In this document: one piece after another, positions 10,470 through 21,607 of the stretch | Layout: every line of letters starts with the position of its first letter | Numbering within the stretch: the stretch's first letter is position 1 | Source: Mactromeris polynyma | Taxonomy: Eukaryota > Mollusca > Bivalvia > Venerida > Mactridae | Direction: 5' to 3' | DNA: 64,000 bases | NCBI GenBank assembly: GCA_032209605.1 | Contig: JASFXZ010000011.1 | Location: forward strand, 19,196,770-19,260,769 | Translations under genes and position numbers: made by a program | Notes under the pieces: generated by a model | Told to the model about the DNA's origin: nothing | Databases searched by the model: none | What the model saw: only the letters and a program-made list of their open reading frames with translations

Positions 10470-11258
10470 AATGTTTATGATTATACAGTTTCAGACAAAA
10501 GTCATATCAAATTCATTTTCTCCAGTTCCGAAATTGGGGACTAAACTGTGAATACAGTATCTGGTCATTTGTATAATAATATTTTAAGTGTGGTTGTTGA
10601 TGAGATACCTCCTCCAAGAAGTGTACCTTTAAGTTGCGTACGTGTGCAATAATAACATTTCACGTTATCTTCTTCTATCCTGCAAGTCAAGTCAATGAAA
10701 TATTAGAAATCCCGCAATGTGTGTTATCTAACGTACTAAGTATATATTATGTAAACATTAGTACTACATATCTATCAAAGACTTGCATATGTGTCTGTAT
10801 AGTACTACAATGTGTTTCTAATCATCACCATTTTAATCCAATTTCTTTGAGATTCAAACATGAGTATGCAATTTAGGAATAATTATATACTCAGTACATT
10901 TAACAACGCACATTTCTGTACCCGTAATATGTCTTTAAAATGTCATTTTAGTGAGTTTTAAAACTCATTTTGGTATGAAAATACCCGTTGATTGAAAGAA
11001 AAGTTAGCGTTTAGCATTGCCTAAAATGAAACAATATAATGTTAAGTTCTTATCTTGCATCCCTAGGTAAATTCATGACATTTGAGAAATATTGTCATTA
11101 TAAGAAAACATTGAAAATATTATTTTCTTTGCTACAGAAACAGAATAACTATGTACACATGTTTAGTTATTATGAACAATGTAACTTTGCTGATTTTTGA
11201 AAAGAACTAACTCCAATTCCTTGGAATTGCTACAATGTGTATTTTTTATTATTTACAG
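10470..11258. other. Non-coding stretch, nothing seen
   Basis: AT-rich, with chance ORFs only (for example 10634-10876). It ends in the polypyrimidine tract and acceptor tttttattatttacag. Confidence 0.4.
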
Positions 11259-11372
11259 GTCGATACTCCACGAGACACAAATGTTGGTGGAAACTTTGTA
11301 GGAACCATCTTAGGTTGGGCGCTGGTGAAAATCGTGACATTGAGATACATGCGATACTCTGCAAAGTATTGA
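11259..11372 (+). CDS. Possible terminal exon, membrane-like C-terminus
   Basis: After the acceptor atttacag the phase-0 reading is VDTPRDTNVGGNFVGTILGW and continues with ALVKIVTLRYMRYSAKY and a TGA stop. An AATAAA lies at 11379-11384, seven bases past the stop. The reading has a hydrophobic glycine-containing helix and a basic end. No upstream exon is identified, so this may be a chance combination. A second frame is also open through this stretch. Confidence 0.35.
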   Translation, partial: VDTPRDTNVGGNFVGTILGWALVKIVTLRYMRYSAKY

Positions 11373-11584
11373 TACTCCAATAAACCAAGTTCTCGGTGCG
11401 ATTATTCACTCCTGTGATACTATGAGTACAACAGGTTTTCTGTTGCAGTGTATTCTATGACTGGGCATAGTCTGGACGAGAGTTTTTCTCAGAGCATCAG
11501 ACATACAGACACTTGATTTCAACGTGTTGTGTTCTAGTAATAAGTGTGAAGACAAGACATGTTTGTACCAGTTATACTCAAACA

Positions 11585-11759
11585 CAGTCGGGCGTCATTT
11601 CATTCGAATTCATCTGGTCCTAAGTTTTATTTTGAATAATACATGGTTTCGAATGTCCCATTTCAATTCGACGTAACCTAGAAGATAAATCGGGACCTGG
11701 TATTTATTTCGGATAATACCATGTATTCGGATAGAGGGTTGTCGACATAACGAGGTCTG
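11585..11759. mobile_element. MITE, CAGTCGG…CCTCG family, copy 2
   Basis: It runs CAGTCGGGCGTC … CGAGGTCTG|TA, 175 bp. The interior (ttcgaattcatctgg, gaataatacatggtttcgaat, tattcggatagaggg) is nearly the same as the 59228-59403 copy, in the same order and orientation. CAGT…CTG ends beside TA suggest a pogo/Tigger-like family. Confidence 0.7.
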
Positions 11760-11943
11760 TATATAATATTCCATCATGCAATATGAATAACTACTAGCAT
11801 AACTGTGCAAATGTTTTATGGCAGTAGCTATAACAGGCTACTTTTTTACCTCGCTGTATCAATGTATATTCTAATAGGCACACTTCGGACATGCTATTGA
11901 CACTACGTATGCTATTACCATCATGTATATTGTGTATCATTGT

Positions 11944-12040
11944 AGCTCATCTCATCTGAGAGCTATTGGGATCGTATGGCATGTCTGTCCGTCGATCCGT
12001 CTGTCATCAACTTCACCTGAACTTGTTTGTGGAATTCAAC
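11944..12040. repeat. Second copy of the agctca…gagct bivalve-type repeat
   Basis: 'agctcatctcatctgagagct' followed by 'gtctgtccgtcgatccgtctg' parallels 9832-10035 but is shorter and more diverged. Confidence 0.45.
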
Positions 12041-12044
12041 TAAA

Positions 12045-13175
12045 TTTCCAACGAACCATCCACAGTTAATCATAAATCAATAATATGCAAATGCTGACAG
12101 GGTAGCAACACCGTAGCAACGTGTATATTAAGCTGGAAAATAATGTGATTGTCTTTTTTTATAGGTAATTTAAAACACAGATAATTCAGTGTTTAATTTT
12201 CTTCATCGATCATTATATAACCTTTAAATATTGAATACCTTGAAGACAAGAAATTACTTAGCTTGCATACTAATTAGCTTTATAATGTATTCATGTGTAC
12301 GTGGTCCATTAAAATAACATACAGCAAATATATTCTCATGAATCATGTAATTAATTACATAATGATACAAGAAAAGCCTACGCACAAAGTTACTTCATGA
12401 AATAGTGTTGATCCTCACATAATATTATCTTGCGAAACCAAAACAATGCACTATATTTACAGATAAAATGACACCAAAAAAGAAATTGTGTTTGAGGCTA
12501 TAAAAGTTGAGATTAGTTGACAACCTCAAAGCTCATTTTTGTGATTAAGTTTGATTATGAAAATAATCGTATGAAGTATTCTTTATGTGATCTGACTATT
12601 TACTAAAATATTAAACAAAAGGATTTTATAGTCTGAAATGTGTTGATAATGAGATTGAGATTATTCTCAAATGCTTTCGTATTTTTCTATCCCAACAATA
12701 TCGAATATATATGGAGTCAATTTACTCTTAAATATTTATGAATACGTTACTATTGTAGTCGCAGATACATCGTCAGTAAATCATTAAAAATAAGAAATTG
12801 CCACAGAAAGAAAATATTTATTATGATTGCTCGAGTATCACATTATTTACCAGCTTAATATATATCTTGTCCTCATCGTCGTTGGTGAGTGGCTTATCTC
12901 TCAGACACAGAATTGTATGTAATGCTTCAAACAGCTTTTCCAGAGTTACATTTGACCAGGAGCATCCTCTGGTGATTGGGATTCACATTCACAATAATAT
13001 AAATAAAATTGTCGGAGATTGATCCAAACCATAGAGGTTGCTTGCAGAAGTTCATCCCATAGTTCTCGAAATGAAGATGTAAGAAAACAATTTGTTTATT
13101 GCTCTCCATGTTCTGGACGAGTTGAAGCACATAGGGAGTGACAAATTGAGCAACATTTTCTCAACTGATATACGA
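12045..13175. other. Non-coding stretch, nothing seen
   Basis: AT-rich; only short ORFs on both strands. Confidence 0.4.
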
Positions 13176-13475
13176 CTCAAATGTCGGGCGTGATTTTTGT
13201 TGTTTTATAGACGCTTGCATGCAACAGGTGGCGCTTCAGTACAAAGTATATTGTACTTGCATGTATTGCTCAGTGTCCATTTATTTCTGTATATTGTGTT
13301 GCTTTTATTTTTGCGTTAAGAAGTTGTCAATTTTGAAATGTACATCAATGTATTCATTTTACTGTAGATGTTGTAAATGTGTACAGTTTGTTCTAATGCA
13401 AAAATGTTGGGCACGATTTGAGATGCTAGCCTGCGACAGATGGCGATTCGGTGCAAAGTATATTATACTTATGGA
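13175..13475. repeat. Diverged ~222-bp tandem duplication
   Basis: 'aaatgtcgggcgtgattt…caggtggcgcttcagtacaaagtatattgtact' (13178-13255) is echoed by 'aaaatgttgggcacgattt…cagatggcgattcggtgcaaagtatattatact' (13401-13471). No coding role seen. Confidence 0.55.
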
Positions 13476-13479
13476 ATTT

Positions 13480-14360
13480 TGGGCGTATTTCTGCGTGCCC
13501 CATTTTTTTTATTTTTTTTTTTAATTACTTCAATCCTGTTGTCATGCTTTTGTTATTGCTTTCATTATCGTTGATTTATATACCAGTTTGTGCGTATAAC
13601 TCGAATTCGCTATTTCTTTCATTGTCGTGTTTACCTTAATATCGATTATATGGGTGTTCTATACAACCTACTCATCCGTTCATAATTGAAATATGATTTA
13701 AACAACCTTCCTACCCTATACCAAATATAATGGGTAAATCGATAGTGAAAGCTTTATCGAATTGGGTTTATACTTTCTACAATTTGATACAAAACAAGTT
13801 GCTCTATTTTTATAGTCGATTTCTATGTACCATTGTGATTCTTGCGTGATTTGCTTACTTTAATCCACGGTTTCTATACCAATGTAATAAATACTTTTGG
13901 CTCTGTAAATGTCGTTATTTTTCTTTGGTGATACAAAACTGACAAGCATGATTGTTTTTACTTTTATTAAACTATACAATTAAAGAAACGCTTCAATACA
14001 TTGCTGTTTTTGGTAGTTTGCCTTTCTTCACAGTACTACATTTGTCAGTCACAATACTTCGTCGATGTGCTTTTACACCTGAAATAAAAAGCTGTTTTAT
14101 TTTCTGCCAGATAGACAATCTCCTGTGCCTAATATGGTCAGTCATTATTTGTAAAACTATGGGGTTTGGAAATAAATGACGTCTTCACATCCGGTCATTT
14201 TCTGCATAATTTTGATACCTACCAACTTGGGACGCATACGTAGGACATTTGTTGGAATTACGTTCAAGTTAAAGAAAATGATTTATTTCACCTTACAGAC
14301 TTTTATGAGCCATTATCTGTGTGAGTTTGAATCCCTCATTTTGTGTGAATTCCTTTTCAA
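13480..14360. other. Non-coding stretch, nothing seen
   Basis: T-rich on the plus strand with chance ORFs (13952-14179, 14176-14367). No recognisable motif. Confidence 0.4.
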
Positions 14361-14364
14361 TGGT

Positions 14365-14480
14365 TAGCCATTGGGCCCCATAGGCATTGGGTCATGAACC
14401 AATTTCGAATGCCTACCACCTCAGGATGTTGCCATCTAATTCGGTTTCATCAAATCCACCTAGTAGTTAAGGAGATTAAG
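14365..14480. repeat. Dispersed repeat fragment (gggccccat…tcaaatccacc)
   Basis: 'cattgggccccataggcattgggtcatgaacc' then 'ggtttcatcaaatccacctagtagttaaggag' resembles a dispersed repeat type I associate with bivalves. One copy only here, so the call rests on recollection. Confidence 0.35.
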
Positions 14481-14519
14481 TATTTTGAAGTATGGACGGA
14501 TGCCACATGATTCCAGGTG

Positions 14520-15420
14520 TTTGAAGGCAATATTTACAGACGGATAAATGAACACATGAACACTTTTTAAACGGGCATTATTGACATGTATTTCAATTTT
14601 AAGGACGCCTTGCCGTTGCGTCATTACAGTCACCAACTTTGCAATATGTTTTAAATTGATTCAAAACAAAAATAATTTGTTGAGTACTCACCTTGAAGTT
14701 AGTGTTTCAATATCCCGTCAAGAATTGCTGTTCTACGGTCTGTGCCAGTATATCTGAAAAATGTAATGTTTCATTAATCAAATTTTAATTATGCATTTCT
14801 AATGTGTTTCAAAGTATCAATCAGTAATACATTTTTAAAAAGTCCGGGAATTATATAATTACCGACGATTTGTTTAATCATAACGGCCGTCTTCTTTAGG
14901 CATTTTACTCTGTTGAACTATGCCAAAAATGATATGAACTAAGAAGTGTGGACTAAACGTCTGAAAATGAAATAGAGAGGCCTAACAAAATGTTCCGTTG
15001 ACTTGATTTTAGTATATTGAAAATGACAATAAGTACAGAAAGTTTGAAATCAGGTTTGTGTAGCGACCATATCAGAGTATTGGAGGTAAGTCCAAACAAT
15101 TGTATGTGGTTTCTAATCATTATATGAATTAATAAGTACGCACAGCAGTAATTATGAAGGTATTCCAAGAGTCAGTTATTTCATCAAGTACGATGTATAC
15201 CTAAAGTGAAATGAAGGGAATAGCTAGTTCATATTAAGACTACCTAATAGTTCCATCATGAAACTTTACACTTATCAAGTAACTCAGGTTTGTGGCATGT
15301 AACCACAATATTTATTTGTCTGACCAAATATGTGATTTTATATGATATGTATTATAGAATTATAATCATTTAATGAGCTTGTTGCAAGTAAAATGAATTA
15401 GGTAAAGGCAGAGTTGTCAT
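14520..15420. other. Non-coding stretch, nothing seen
   Basis: AT-rich; a 71-codon minus-strand ORF at 14953-15168 has no recognisable features. Confidence 0.4.
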
Positions 15421-15423
15421 AAT

Positions 15424-15687
15424 TTACATCGAACTTGATCTCGCAATTTTTAGCAACCTGCGTATGCAAGCTATGTCACACATGGGTACAGTCAAAGGCA
15501 AATGGACAACCAAAAAAACGTGATTTTTATCTAATTTCTCAAAGGATAAGAGAAAAGTGTGCTTCATTTTCACAATTAATGGCCCTTTACTGACAACCAC
15601 CAACTTTTTGTCATTATATTCGAATGAAAGAGAACATACTTTGCCTGTCATAGAATGTAGAACAAAATTACCTGCATTAAACGGCAA
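15424..15687 (-). CDS. Unrecognised small ORF or exon
   Basis: 87 codons open on the minus strand, ending in a stop at 15424. A stretch of alternating hydrophobic and polar residues (KLVVVSKGPLIVKMKHTFLL, HVFLVVHLPLTVPMCDIACI) looks like beta-strand protein rather than noise. A possible acceptor (ttaatgcag) lies at about 15668 on this strand, so it could be a terminal exon. I do not recognise a family. It could also be part of a repeat. Confidence 0.25.
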   Translation of the reverse strand: MPFNAGNFVLHSMTGKVCSLSFEYNDKKLVVVSKGPLIVKMKHTFLLSFEKLDKNHVFLVVHLPLTVPMCDIACIRRLLKIARSSSM

Positions 15688-15858
15688 ATGAATGGATATT
15701 GAATTATATATTGATAATACAGTCTATTTTCGAAGCTTATAAAATCAAAACTAACATGTACAAAAAACTTTATCATGAGAGACATGATGGTCCATTTCAA
15801 AACATATAGGGTAATTTGAACATTTTAGTCTGAGAGTCACCCAAAACATTTAAATATA

Positions 15859-16035
15859 CAATAAAACATCACTGAAAGAACACCTCAATAATAAGGCCAC
15901 CTCAATATAAAGAACCAATTTTCAAGTCAGTATTATCTGTTTTGCTCATTATTTAACCTCGATATTAAGACCAACTCAGTAAACAGACCAGTGTTCAAGG
16001 GAACCAATGATGGTCGTTTTGTTGAGGCTTTACTG
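15859..16035. mobile_element. MITE, CAGTAAAACCTC family, copy 1
   Basis: Left TA|CAATAAAACATC, right GAGGCTTTACTG|TA, 177 bp. The inner motifs 'acctcaataataaggccacc' and 'acctcgatattaagaccaactcag' are shared with copies at 53566 and 57680. Non-coding, internal dyad symmetry, TA target. Confidence 0.75.
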
Positions 16036-16451
16036 TAATAACTCCATAATAAGTATAAGACGATATTACTTCCACAATACTATGACGTACGGAGAGCATG
16101 ACCACACACATTACCAGTCATGTTTTATTGTATAACACTGTGACGTGATGAAAAACTCTGGTATAACGAAGGATTCTTACCAATATGATATAAAAGTTTA
16201 TCTGCAAGGAACTTCACATACAAAGTTGGACGTTGACTTTACACGTACAAGTGTTCTCGTCAGACCAGTCAATTTGTCGAACAAATTACTAGTTGGGTAT
16301 CATAACTGTAAAAAGTGTTGTCCACACTGGTTAATGTAATGTTTCGTTTGAAAACCATTGACAACACGGAACTTCCTAAAAATAAAAAAGCCATCCTATA
16401 TTGTATCACATACCAACAAGTAGGTTAGCTGACAAAACGACACCTTATCGA

Positions 16452-16535
16452 GCACTCTCGATGACTGCTTCTATTGATTCCAACCACTGCTTGCACGTAA
16501 ATCAGGGATTGTCAAAATCAAAGAATGTAATTACC
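16452..16535 (-). mobile_element. tRNA-derived SINE, 3' part
   Basis: 'gcactctcgatgactgcttc' and 'aatcagggattgtcaaaatc' match the 3' body of the SINE copies at 25945, 28445, 29725 and, in reverse, 46820. The tRNA head is not seen. Confidence 0.5.
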
Positions 16536-16539
16536 GAAC

Positions 16540-17155
16540 GATATCGTGGAGTATAAAGGTGATTATTTTATATACTACGTTAATATATACTGTCGAATGA
16601 TGTTTGATTGCATTTAGTTTTGTGCAAAATTCTACCTTTTGTAATTGAAATTCACACCATCGATTATATAACTTTATGAAAACCACCGCGTTGCAAATCT
16701 GAAAGTAGAATGGTTACATACAAAGTTATTGTACAACGGGTCTATCGTCTCTTCAAAGATTGTAAATATTAACTTAAATAAGGTTCAGACTTCATCAAAC
16801 AATTCAGTCGTAGAAACAATCGTAACTCCCTCTACTGAAGATTTACACCCAAATGTACATAACATCCAGTATCAGTCATTGTATAAGAATGTATATATTG
16901 CGAATATTTATTACATGGCAACAGACAGCCATCATGAAAGGTATGGGCAAGTAGTCTGCGTCTGAGGTTACTGTAGAATGACTTTGCAGAATCGTGATTG
17001 GTCATTTTCAAAACTGGCTTCAGAAACAACTTATCAGATTTGAGACTGGAGTAGTATAGGCGTCTCTTTAACTGTAAACAAAAAGGGCGCCATGTCGTTG
17101 ACCTAGTTACTATTTATAGTAACTCATTTGCATATAAGCGATATTGTCTAAATGA
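16540..17155. other. Non-coding stretch, nothing seen
   Basis: AT-rich with chance ORFs on both strands (16729-16965; 16832-17029). Confidence 0.4.
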
Positions 17156-17157
17156 CT

Positions 17158-17575
17158 CTAAGGTATATAGACCTCATCTTAATAGGGCTTCAACAACAGT
17201 TATATTACGTCTGTCGATGATTTTAATGACATCGGGTTCATCGGCCCTGAGGTATATATATACGCTCATCTTAATATCGCTTCACCAACAGTTATATAAC
17301 GTCTGTCGATGATTTTAATGACATCGGGTTCAGCGGCCCTATATAATTTCTCAAACGTGTCATTCCCCGAATCAAATGTCTATAGGCCCTAAGGTATATT
17401 ATCTCTAGCGCCCATCTTACTGCGTCTGGCTTCAACCACAGTTACATAACGTCTATCGATAATTGTAATGACATAGGGTTCAACAGACCTAAGCTGCCTC
17501 AGGGTTCAACAGACCTAAGCTGCCTCAGGGTTCAACAGACCTAAGCTGCCTCAGGATTCAACAGACGTAAGATAT
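17158..17575. repeat. Tandem ~100-bp repeats plus 26-bp repeats
   Basis: Three diverged copies of 'aggtatat…ctcatctta…gcttcaacaacagttatat…acgtctgtcgatgattttaatgacatcgggttca…ggccct'. These are followed by three near-identical copies of 'agggttcaacagacctaagc' plus 'tgcctc' (17475-17553). Two repeat sizes lie in series, the second built from the tail of the first. Confidence 0.8.
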
Positions 17576-17872
17576 ATAAACTCGTTTCTCATAGTAATGT
17601 TGTATTTAAGAAATAGCCTAGGTCACCCTACTTTAGACTGCTAAATAAAAGATAAACCAGTATCCAGTAAAATGTGAGTATTATTTTAATACAATTTGTT
17701 GGCATTTAAGAATTTAAATACCTATTGTCAAATGTATCTTTATTTTGTATTAAACTTCTTCTAATCTGGCAATTGACTTATCTTCAAAACTATAATGTAT
17801 AATATTGTTTTCTTATACTGATATAAACTCCTAAGTATAAATACCTATTATCAAATGTATCAAAATATTTAC

Positions 17873-18124
17873 CTCATATATTAAAGGTGTTAACATATGA
17901 GCAAATTCGTGTTCTAACGTAGAAATATAATCATTGTCCGAAAAGTGTTCGTCAACAAACATTACGATATTAGAAGTAATTGTGCCTGTGTTAACAGAGT
18001 CATACTGATAACCTTTCACTTGAGCATCACCTTCAAATCCAGGTCCTTTTTTTAAAGTAATTTTTATTTTATTATAGTTCGTTTTTCTTCTTCCCACAAT
18101 CATCAGTAAGATGAATTCTATAAT
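17873..18124 (-). CDS. Zincin (HExxH) exon of an unidentified metalloprotease-like gene
   Basis: Read on the minus strand, the acceptor atgttttag|ATTATAGAA and donor GAG|GTAAAT bound exactly 84 codons in phase 0. The product has basic residues (GRRKTNYNKIKITLKKGPGF), then TSNIVMFVDEHFSDNDYIST, then LEHEFAHML. HEFAH fits the HExxH zinc-binding signature of gluzincin/metzincin and IrrE/M78-type proteases. A following helix with the third ligand is not visible, so the family is undecided. A downstream exon should exist but is not identified. Confidence 0.6.
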
Positions 18125-18266
18125 CTAAAACATATTTTTTTTTAAAAACAAGTTTTATTTAATTATTTTAAATAAGTTATACAGTCAATTTAGTTATTGA
18201 ATAAATGTTTAATTTTGCATTATTAAATTACAAATACAAATAGGCACATAAGGTTTTAAAACTTAC

Positions 18267-18439
18267 TGTACGAGTTAGTAAAACGAATTTTTCCTCGTCA
18301 CTATAACCGCTATCTATGAGTCCATATTGTGTTTCAGACCGTATTTTTACTATCTCATCCTCATTTAAATGCAAATGCTCATCAGTTGGCACTAAAATCG
18401 TAAGACGATTATTTTCCTCTAAAGTGACAATTGACTCAT
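18267..18439 (-). CDS. Upstream acidic exon of the zincin gene
   Basis: Minus strand: the acceptor tgttttgcag|ATGAG and donor ACA|GTAAGT bound 173 nt, entered after one base of a codon and left in phase 0. That exit phase matches the phase-0 start of the exon at 18124. It encodes ESIVTLEENNRLTILVPTDE, then HLHLNEDEIVKIRSETQYGL and an acidic SGYSDEEK segment. Splice sites, phase agreement and a 57-codon open frame in AT-rich DNA support a real exon. The exon carrying the start was not found upstream. Confidence 0.6.
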
Positions 18440-19450
18440 CTGCAAAACAAAACTATAATGTATAATATTCTTTCCTTATACTAATACTCTGCTTACTATC
18501 AGCAGAGAACCTTAAAATACATATACAAACTCCTAAATCTAAATACCTAATTATCAAATTTATCAAAATATTTATCAAATCATTCTCCGCTCCTGTCGAA
18601 CAATATTAGTTTCTTACATAAACGCATTAGTTAATAATATTCCACTTAGAAAACAAATTTACCTATAAAATTGTCACCTTCCCCGTTCGCTATTAAAATG
18701 TCCAATATATATTTACTTTTTAAGATTTAAATTTGTACCACCGTACATGTAGTAAATAATAAGAAATTTGCAAAAATTCCGCGAATATAATTAATATCCA
18801 TATTTATATTATCATTCATTTTCTTAGTTTAAAGCTCTTAACGCAAGTGAACAAATGTATTTTTTGTCGTTGTTTTTTCCCCAAGTGCAGACAATAAAAT
18901 TTATTATAATTTATTACGTAATTATTTAATTATCAAAGTTTCGATTGTTTTATTTACTTCAATTTACCCATTAGAGGCAATTTCAAAGAGCCAGGCAGAT
19001 CACTATCCTAATGATAGACAAATTACACCGCCGTACACGTTTGATCATATTAATATAATCGCATTCAATATACATTTGCAAATATGTTAACCATGTTAGA
19101 TAAATATTTCTTTAATAACGACGCAACCAATATTTGTCTAACGGAACTCAAAGTTGATCCTTAGGGCTCTCCAATTTAGACAACGTAGCTAAAAAATGTA
19201 ACAGACTAAATCTCGTCAAGTTTTTACGATTAAAAGCCATGTTTGACTTCCATCGGAAATTAGTGATCACCGCAATTTAAACCTTTCAAACGCGTTTACA
19301 GTTGCCACTAAAAACGCGTATGAAGGTGAAATTGGCCGTGTCAATAAAGTAGATCTTTCGATGCTCGTTTTGGATTTGCGGTACTAAAGACTGCCGGCCT
19401 GCGACCGACAGTCTAACCAGTCCAATGTCCTATAATTATACTTTAAAGTA
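18440..19450. other. AT-rich non-coding stretch
   Basis: No recognisable exon. It probably holds intron or 5' flank of the minus-strand zincin gene. The phrase 'aatgtataatattctttccttatactaatac' near 18457 echoes 'aatgtataatattgttttcttatactgatat' near 17793, so these introns share a duplicated segment. Confidence 0.4.
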
Positions 19451-19912
19451 ACCGACTGGACAAAATCCCGAGGGGTCTTTCATCAGTTAATAATTATTTT
19501 CTTCGTTCAACGTTGGATTTATAAAATATCGGTAAAACCTCCCTTAGTCCTAAATTAAAACTCGGAAAACGTTTTAGGAAGTCAGATTTACCCCGAAAAA
19601 CAGTCTAATATATTTATTTTATATCAAATTAAAACTATATCGACTCTAGAATTATTTCACTACTAATACCGACTGGATAAAATCCCGCGGGGTCTTTCAT
19701 CAGATAATAATTATTTTCTCCGTTCAATGTTGGATTTATAAAATATAGCTAAAACGTTCCTTAGTCCTAAAATTAAACTCTGAAAACGTTTTAGGAAGTC
19801 AGATTTACCCCGAAAAACAGTCTAATATATTTATTTTATATCAAATTAAAACTATATCGACTCTAGAATTATTTCACTACTAATACCGACTGGACAAAAT
19901 CCCGCGGGGTCT
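19451..19912 (-). repeat. 217-bp tandem repeat triplicating a 3' coding end
   Basis: 'accgactgga.aaaatcccg.ggggtct' starts at 19451, 19668 and 19885, spacing 217 bp. The first two copies are complete and the third breaks off inside the zinc-finger ORF. On the minus strand each copy encodes a version of the C-terminal peptide …NGE.N.YL…DPAGF.PVG. The third copy is intact, the middle one reads NGENNYYLMKDPAGFYPVG, and the first has DPSGF and an internal stop. Confidence 0.85.
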
Positions 19913-20055
19913 ACGATCAGATAAGAATTAGTTTCTCCGTTCAACAAAGCTAACGGTTGACAGTCCACCGAAGCGTGTCTTCGCTGCATATGACGCACCC
20001 TACTATATCGACTACAAAACATTTCAGAACATCGAGAACACGTGATTTTATCCAT
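19852..20055 (-). CDS. Small C2H2 zinc-finger protein
   Basis: A 67-codon ORF starting at MDKITCSRC. It has one C2H2 finger: Cys6-x2-Cys9, Phe, then His22-x4-His27 (RHMQRRH). The rest is NGETNSYLIVDPAGFCPVGI and a short tail. The frame extends upstream to 20172 through a GC-rich Pro/Gly/Arg stretch made of 'ccccggag' repeats, so the ATG at 20053-20055 is the simpler start. It could be an exon of a larger gene. The finger is a single one, so nucleic-acid binding alone would be weak. Family not recognised. Confidence 0.5.
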   Translation of the reverse strand: MDKITCSRCSEMFCSRYSRVRHMQRRHASVDCQPLALLNGETNSYLIVDPAGFCPVGISSEIILESI

Positions 20056-20094
20056 TGTTAGTTTATATCTTCCTGATGTCCATCCCTTATAATC

Positions 20095-20168
20095 CCCGGA
20101 GCACCGGAACCCCGACCGGAGCCCCGACCGGAGCACCGGAGCCCCGGAGCCCCGGAGCCCCGGAGCAA
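20095..20168. repeat. GC-rich ccggagc microrepeats
   Basis: Tandem 'gaccggagc', 'caccggagc' and 'cccggagc' units directly upstream of the zinc-finger ORF. The composition is far from the AT-rich background. Confidence 0.75.
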
Positions 20169-20434
20169 CCAACCCATTTCACTAAATAAGCACTTTTTAT
20201 CTCTTTACTAAGAATGCTAAAACTTGGCAATCATATGTTAAGCCACATTCCTAGGAATGAATTTGAATTTATGATCTGTGACAATACACTGGAAACATAC
20301 AAGTATTCAAGAGTTATATTTTACGAAAGAACGAGGTTTTATCCAATATAGCGAAATTACTTTGACAGGCAGCTGGTCGTGCAATGGGTGGGATCATAAA
20401 CAATGTTCACAATGTAAAAGACTTTAAAGTTATA

Positions 20435-21110
20435 TGAAAAACGGTATACGTCTTGCGTGATACCAATTCTGGACTATCGTTCATCGGTCTGGCGATTCAA
20501 AAAACTATCAACACATTGACAATATCCAAAATAGAGCCATGAGGTATTTTTTCGGGGATCATCGTGTGACATTATGATCTCGCGATGCCAGGTTACCTCC
20601 TAGTGTACATGTATTTAGACGTTGGGACAGACTAGTTGTAATGAATGAAGATCGTATTATTAAGAACGTTTTACCATGGATTACATCAAGTGCAATAGCA
20701 ATTAATGCTATGATATCAAACATGTTACGACAACTTTGGGAATCATTATGACAATAGAACAATCATTAACTTATCACAAGCACAGTGTATATTGGTCGAT
20801 AATTATTCTAATATCTGGTCATTGAACGTTTGAAGTGTGCCTAAATTGAGAACATGTCGTATTTTAAGACTGAATTCAAGTGTAAGATTTACATGACATT
20901 AAATTTAACTAATTGTGAACGGTCTGTTTTATGTCAGTTCAGGACAGGAATCTTTATCTCTAAGAATTGAAACAAGAAGATATGCTTGACAACATCTTTA
21001 TCAGAGATTATGTAGACTTTGTTGATAAAACTCCGTTGAAGATAAACAACTCCTTGTTTCATTGTGATATTTATAATGACCTTCGTCGGCGTACTTTCTA
21101 CTAATAATGT
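20435..21110 (+). mobile_element. Decayed non-LTR retrotransposon (LINE), 3' end of the RT ORF
   Basis: Broken plus-strand frames spell familiar post-reverse-transcriptase motifs in order. First comes CVIPILDYRSSVWRFKK, then after a frameshift IDNIQNRAMRYFFGDH, then RRWDRLVVMNED, and at the end QFRTGIF…LRIETRRYA and NSVED. These match the C-terminal region of Jockey/CR1-like ORF2 proteins common in molluscs. Many stops and frameshifts make it non-functional. The 5' part (endonuclease, RT core) is absent, as expected for 5' truncation. Confidence 0.75.
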
Positions 21111-21114
21111 TGAT

Positions 21115-21605
21115 ATGAATATTGTTGACATATTTATAATCTATTCTAACATCTAAGGAAATGATAATTACTTTTGAAATGCAGAATTCCAGTAAGTAGA
21201 TCGGAAGAAATCCAAAGCAACAGCTCTACCAGTAATAAGACTTCTAACATAAATAAACACTCAGTACGCAACTTGATTCCTCACATTACTGTGGTCCATG
21301 ATATACTCGAGTCTGAAAACAAGAGTGTCAAAGTGTCACAAAATACGCCCGTCCCAAGTCAGATCTCAGTGCTAAAATGCGCAGAAATATCACAAGAAAC
21401 ACCAGTCTCGGTTATGAATTGCTGTCAATTCAATGCCTTCTTAACAGAAAGAAATTGGAGAGTAAACACATCCATCTAGATAGAAGCCCTGATGTTATGT
21501 ATAATGGTACAAATTCTGGGTTTTCAGTAATTAAGGGACGTAACTCGCGCGTGAATAAGACAATATGGCTAGTTATCTAACGTGGCAAAGATATTATGCG
21601 AATAA
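21115..21605. other. Non-coding stretch, weak ORF only
   Basis: A plus-strand 101-codon frame (21174-21479) rich in Ser, Asn and Thr has no recognisable domain. Confidence 0.35.
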
Positions 21606-21607
21606 CC

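Noticed and set aside
15424..15687. Endogenous viral gene
   Set aside because: The hydrophobic pattern alone is not diagnostic and nothing viral is recognised; kept only as an unassigned ORF.
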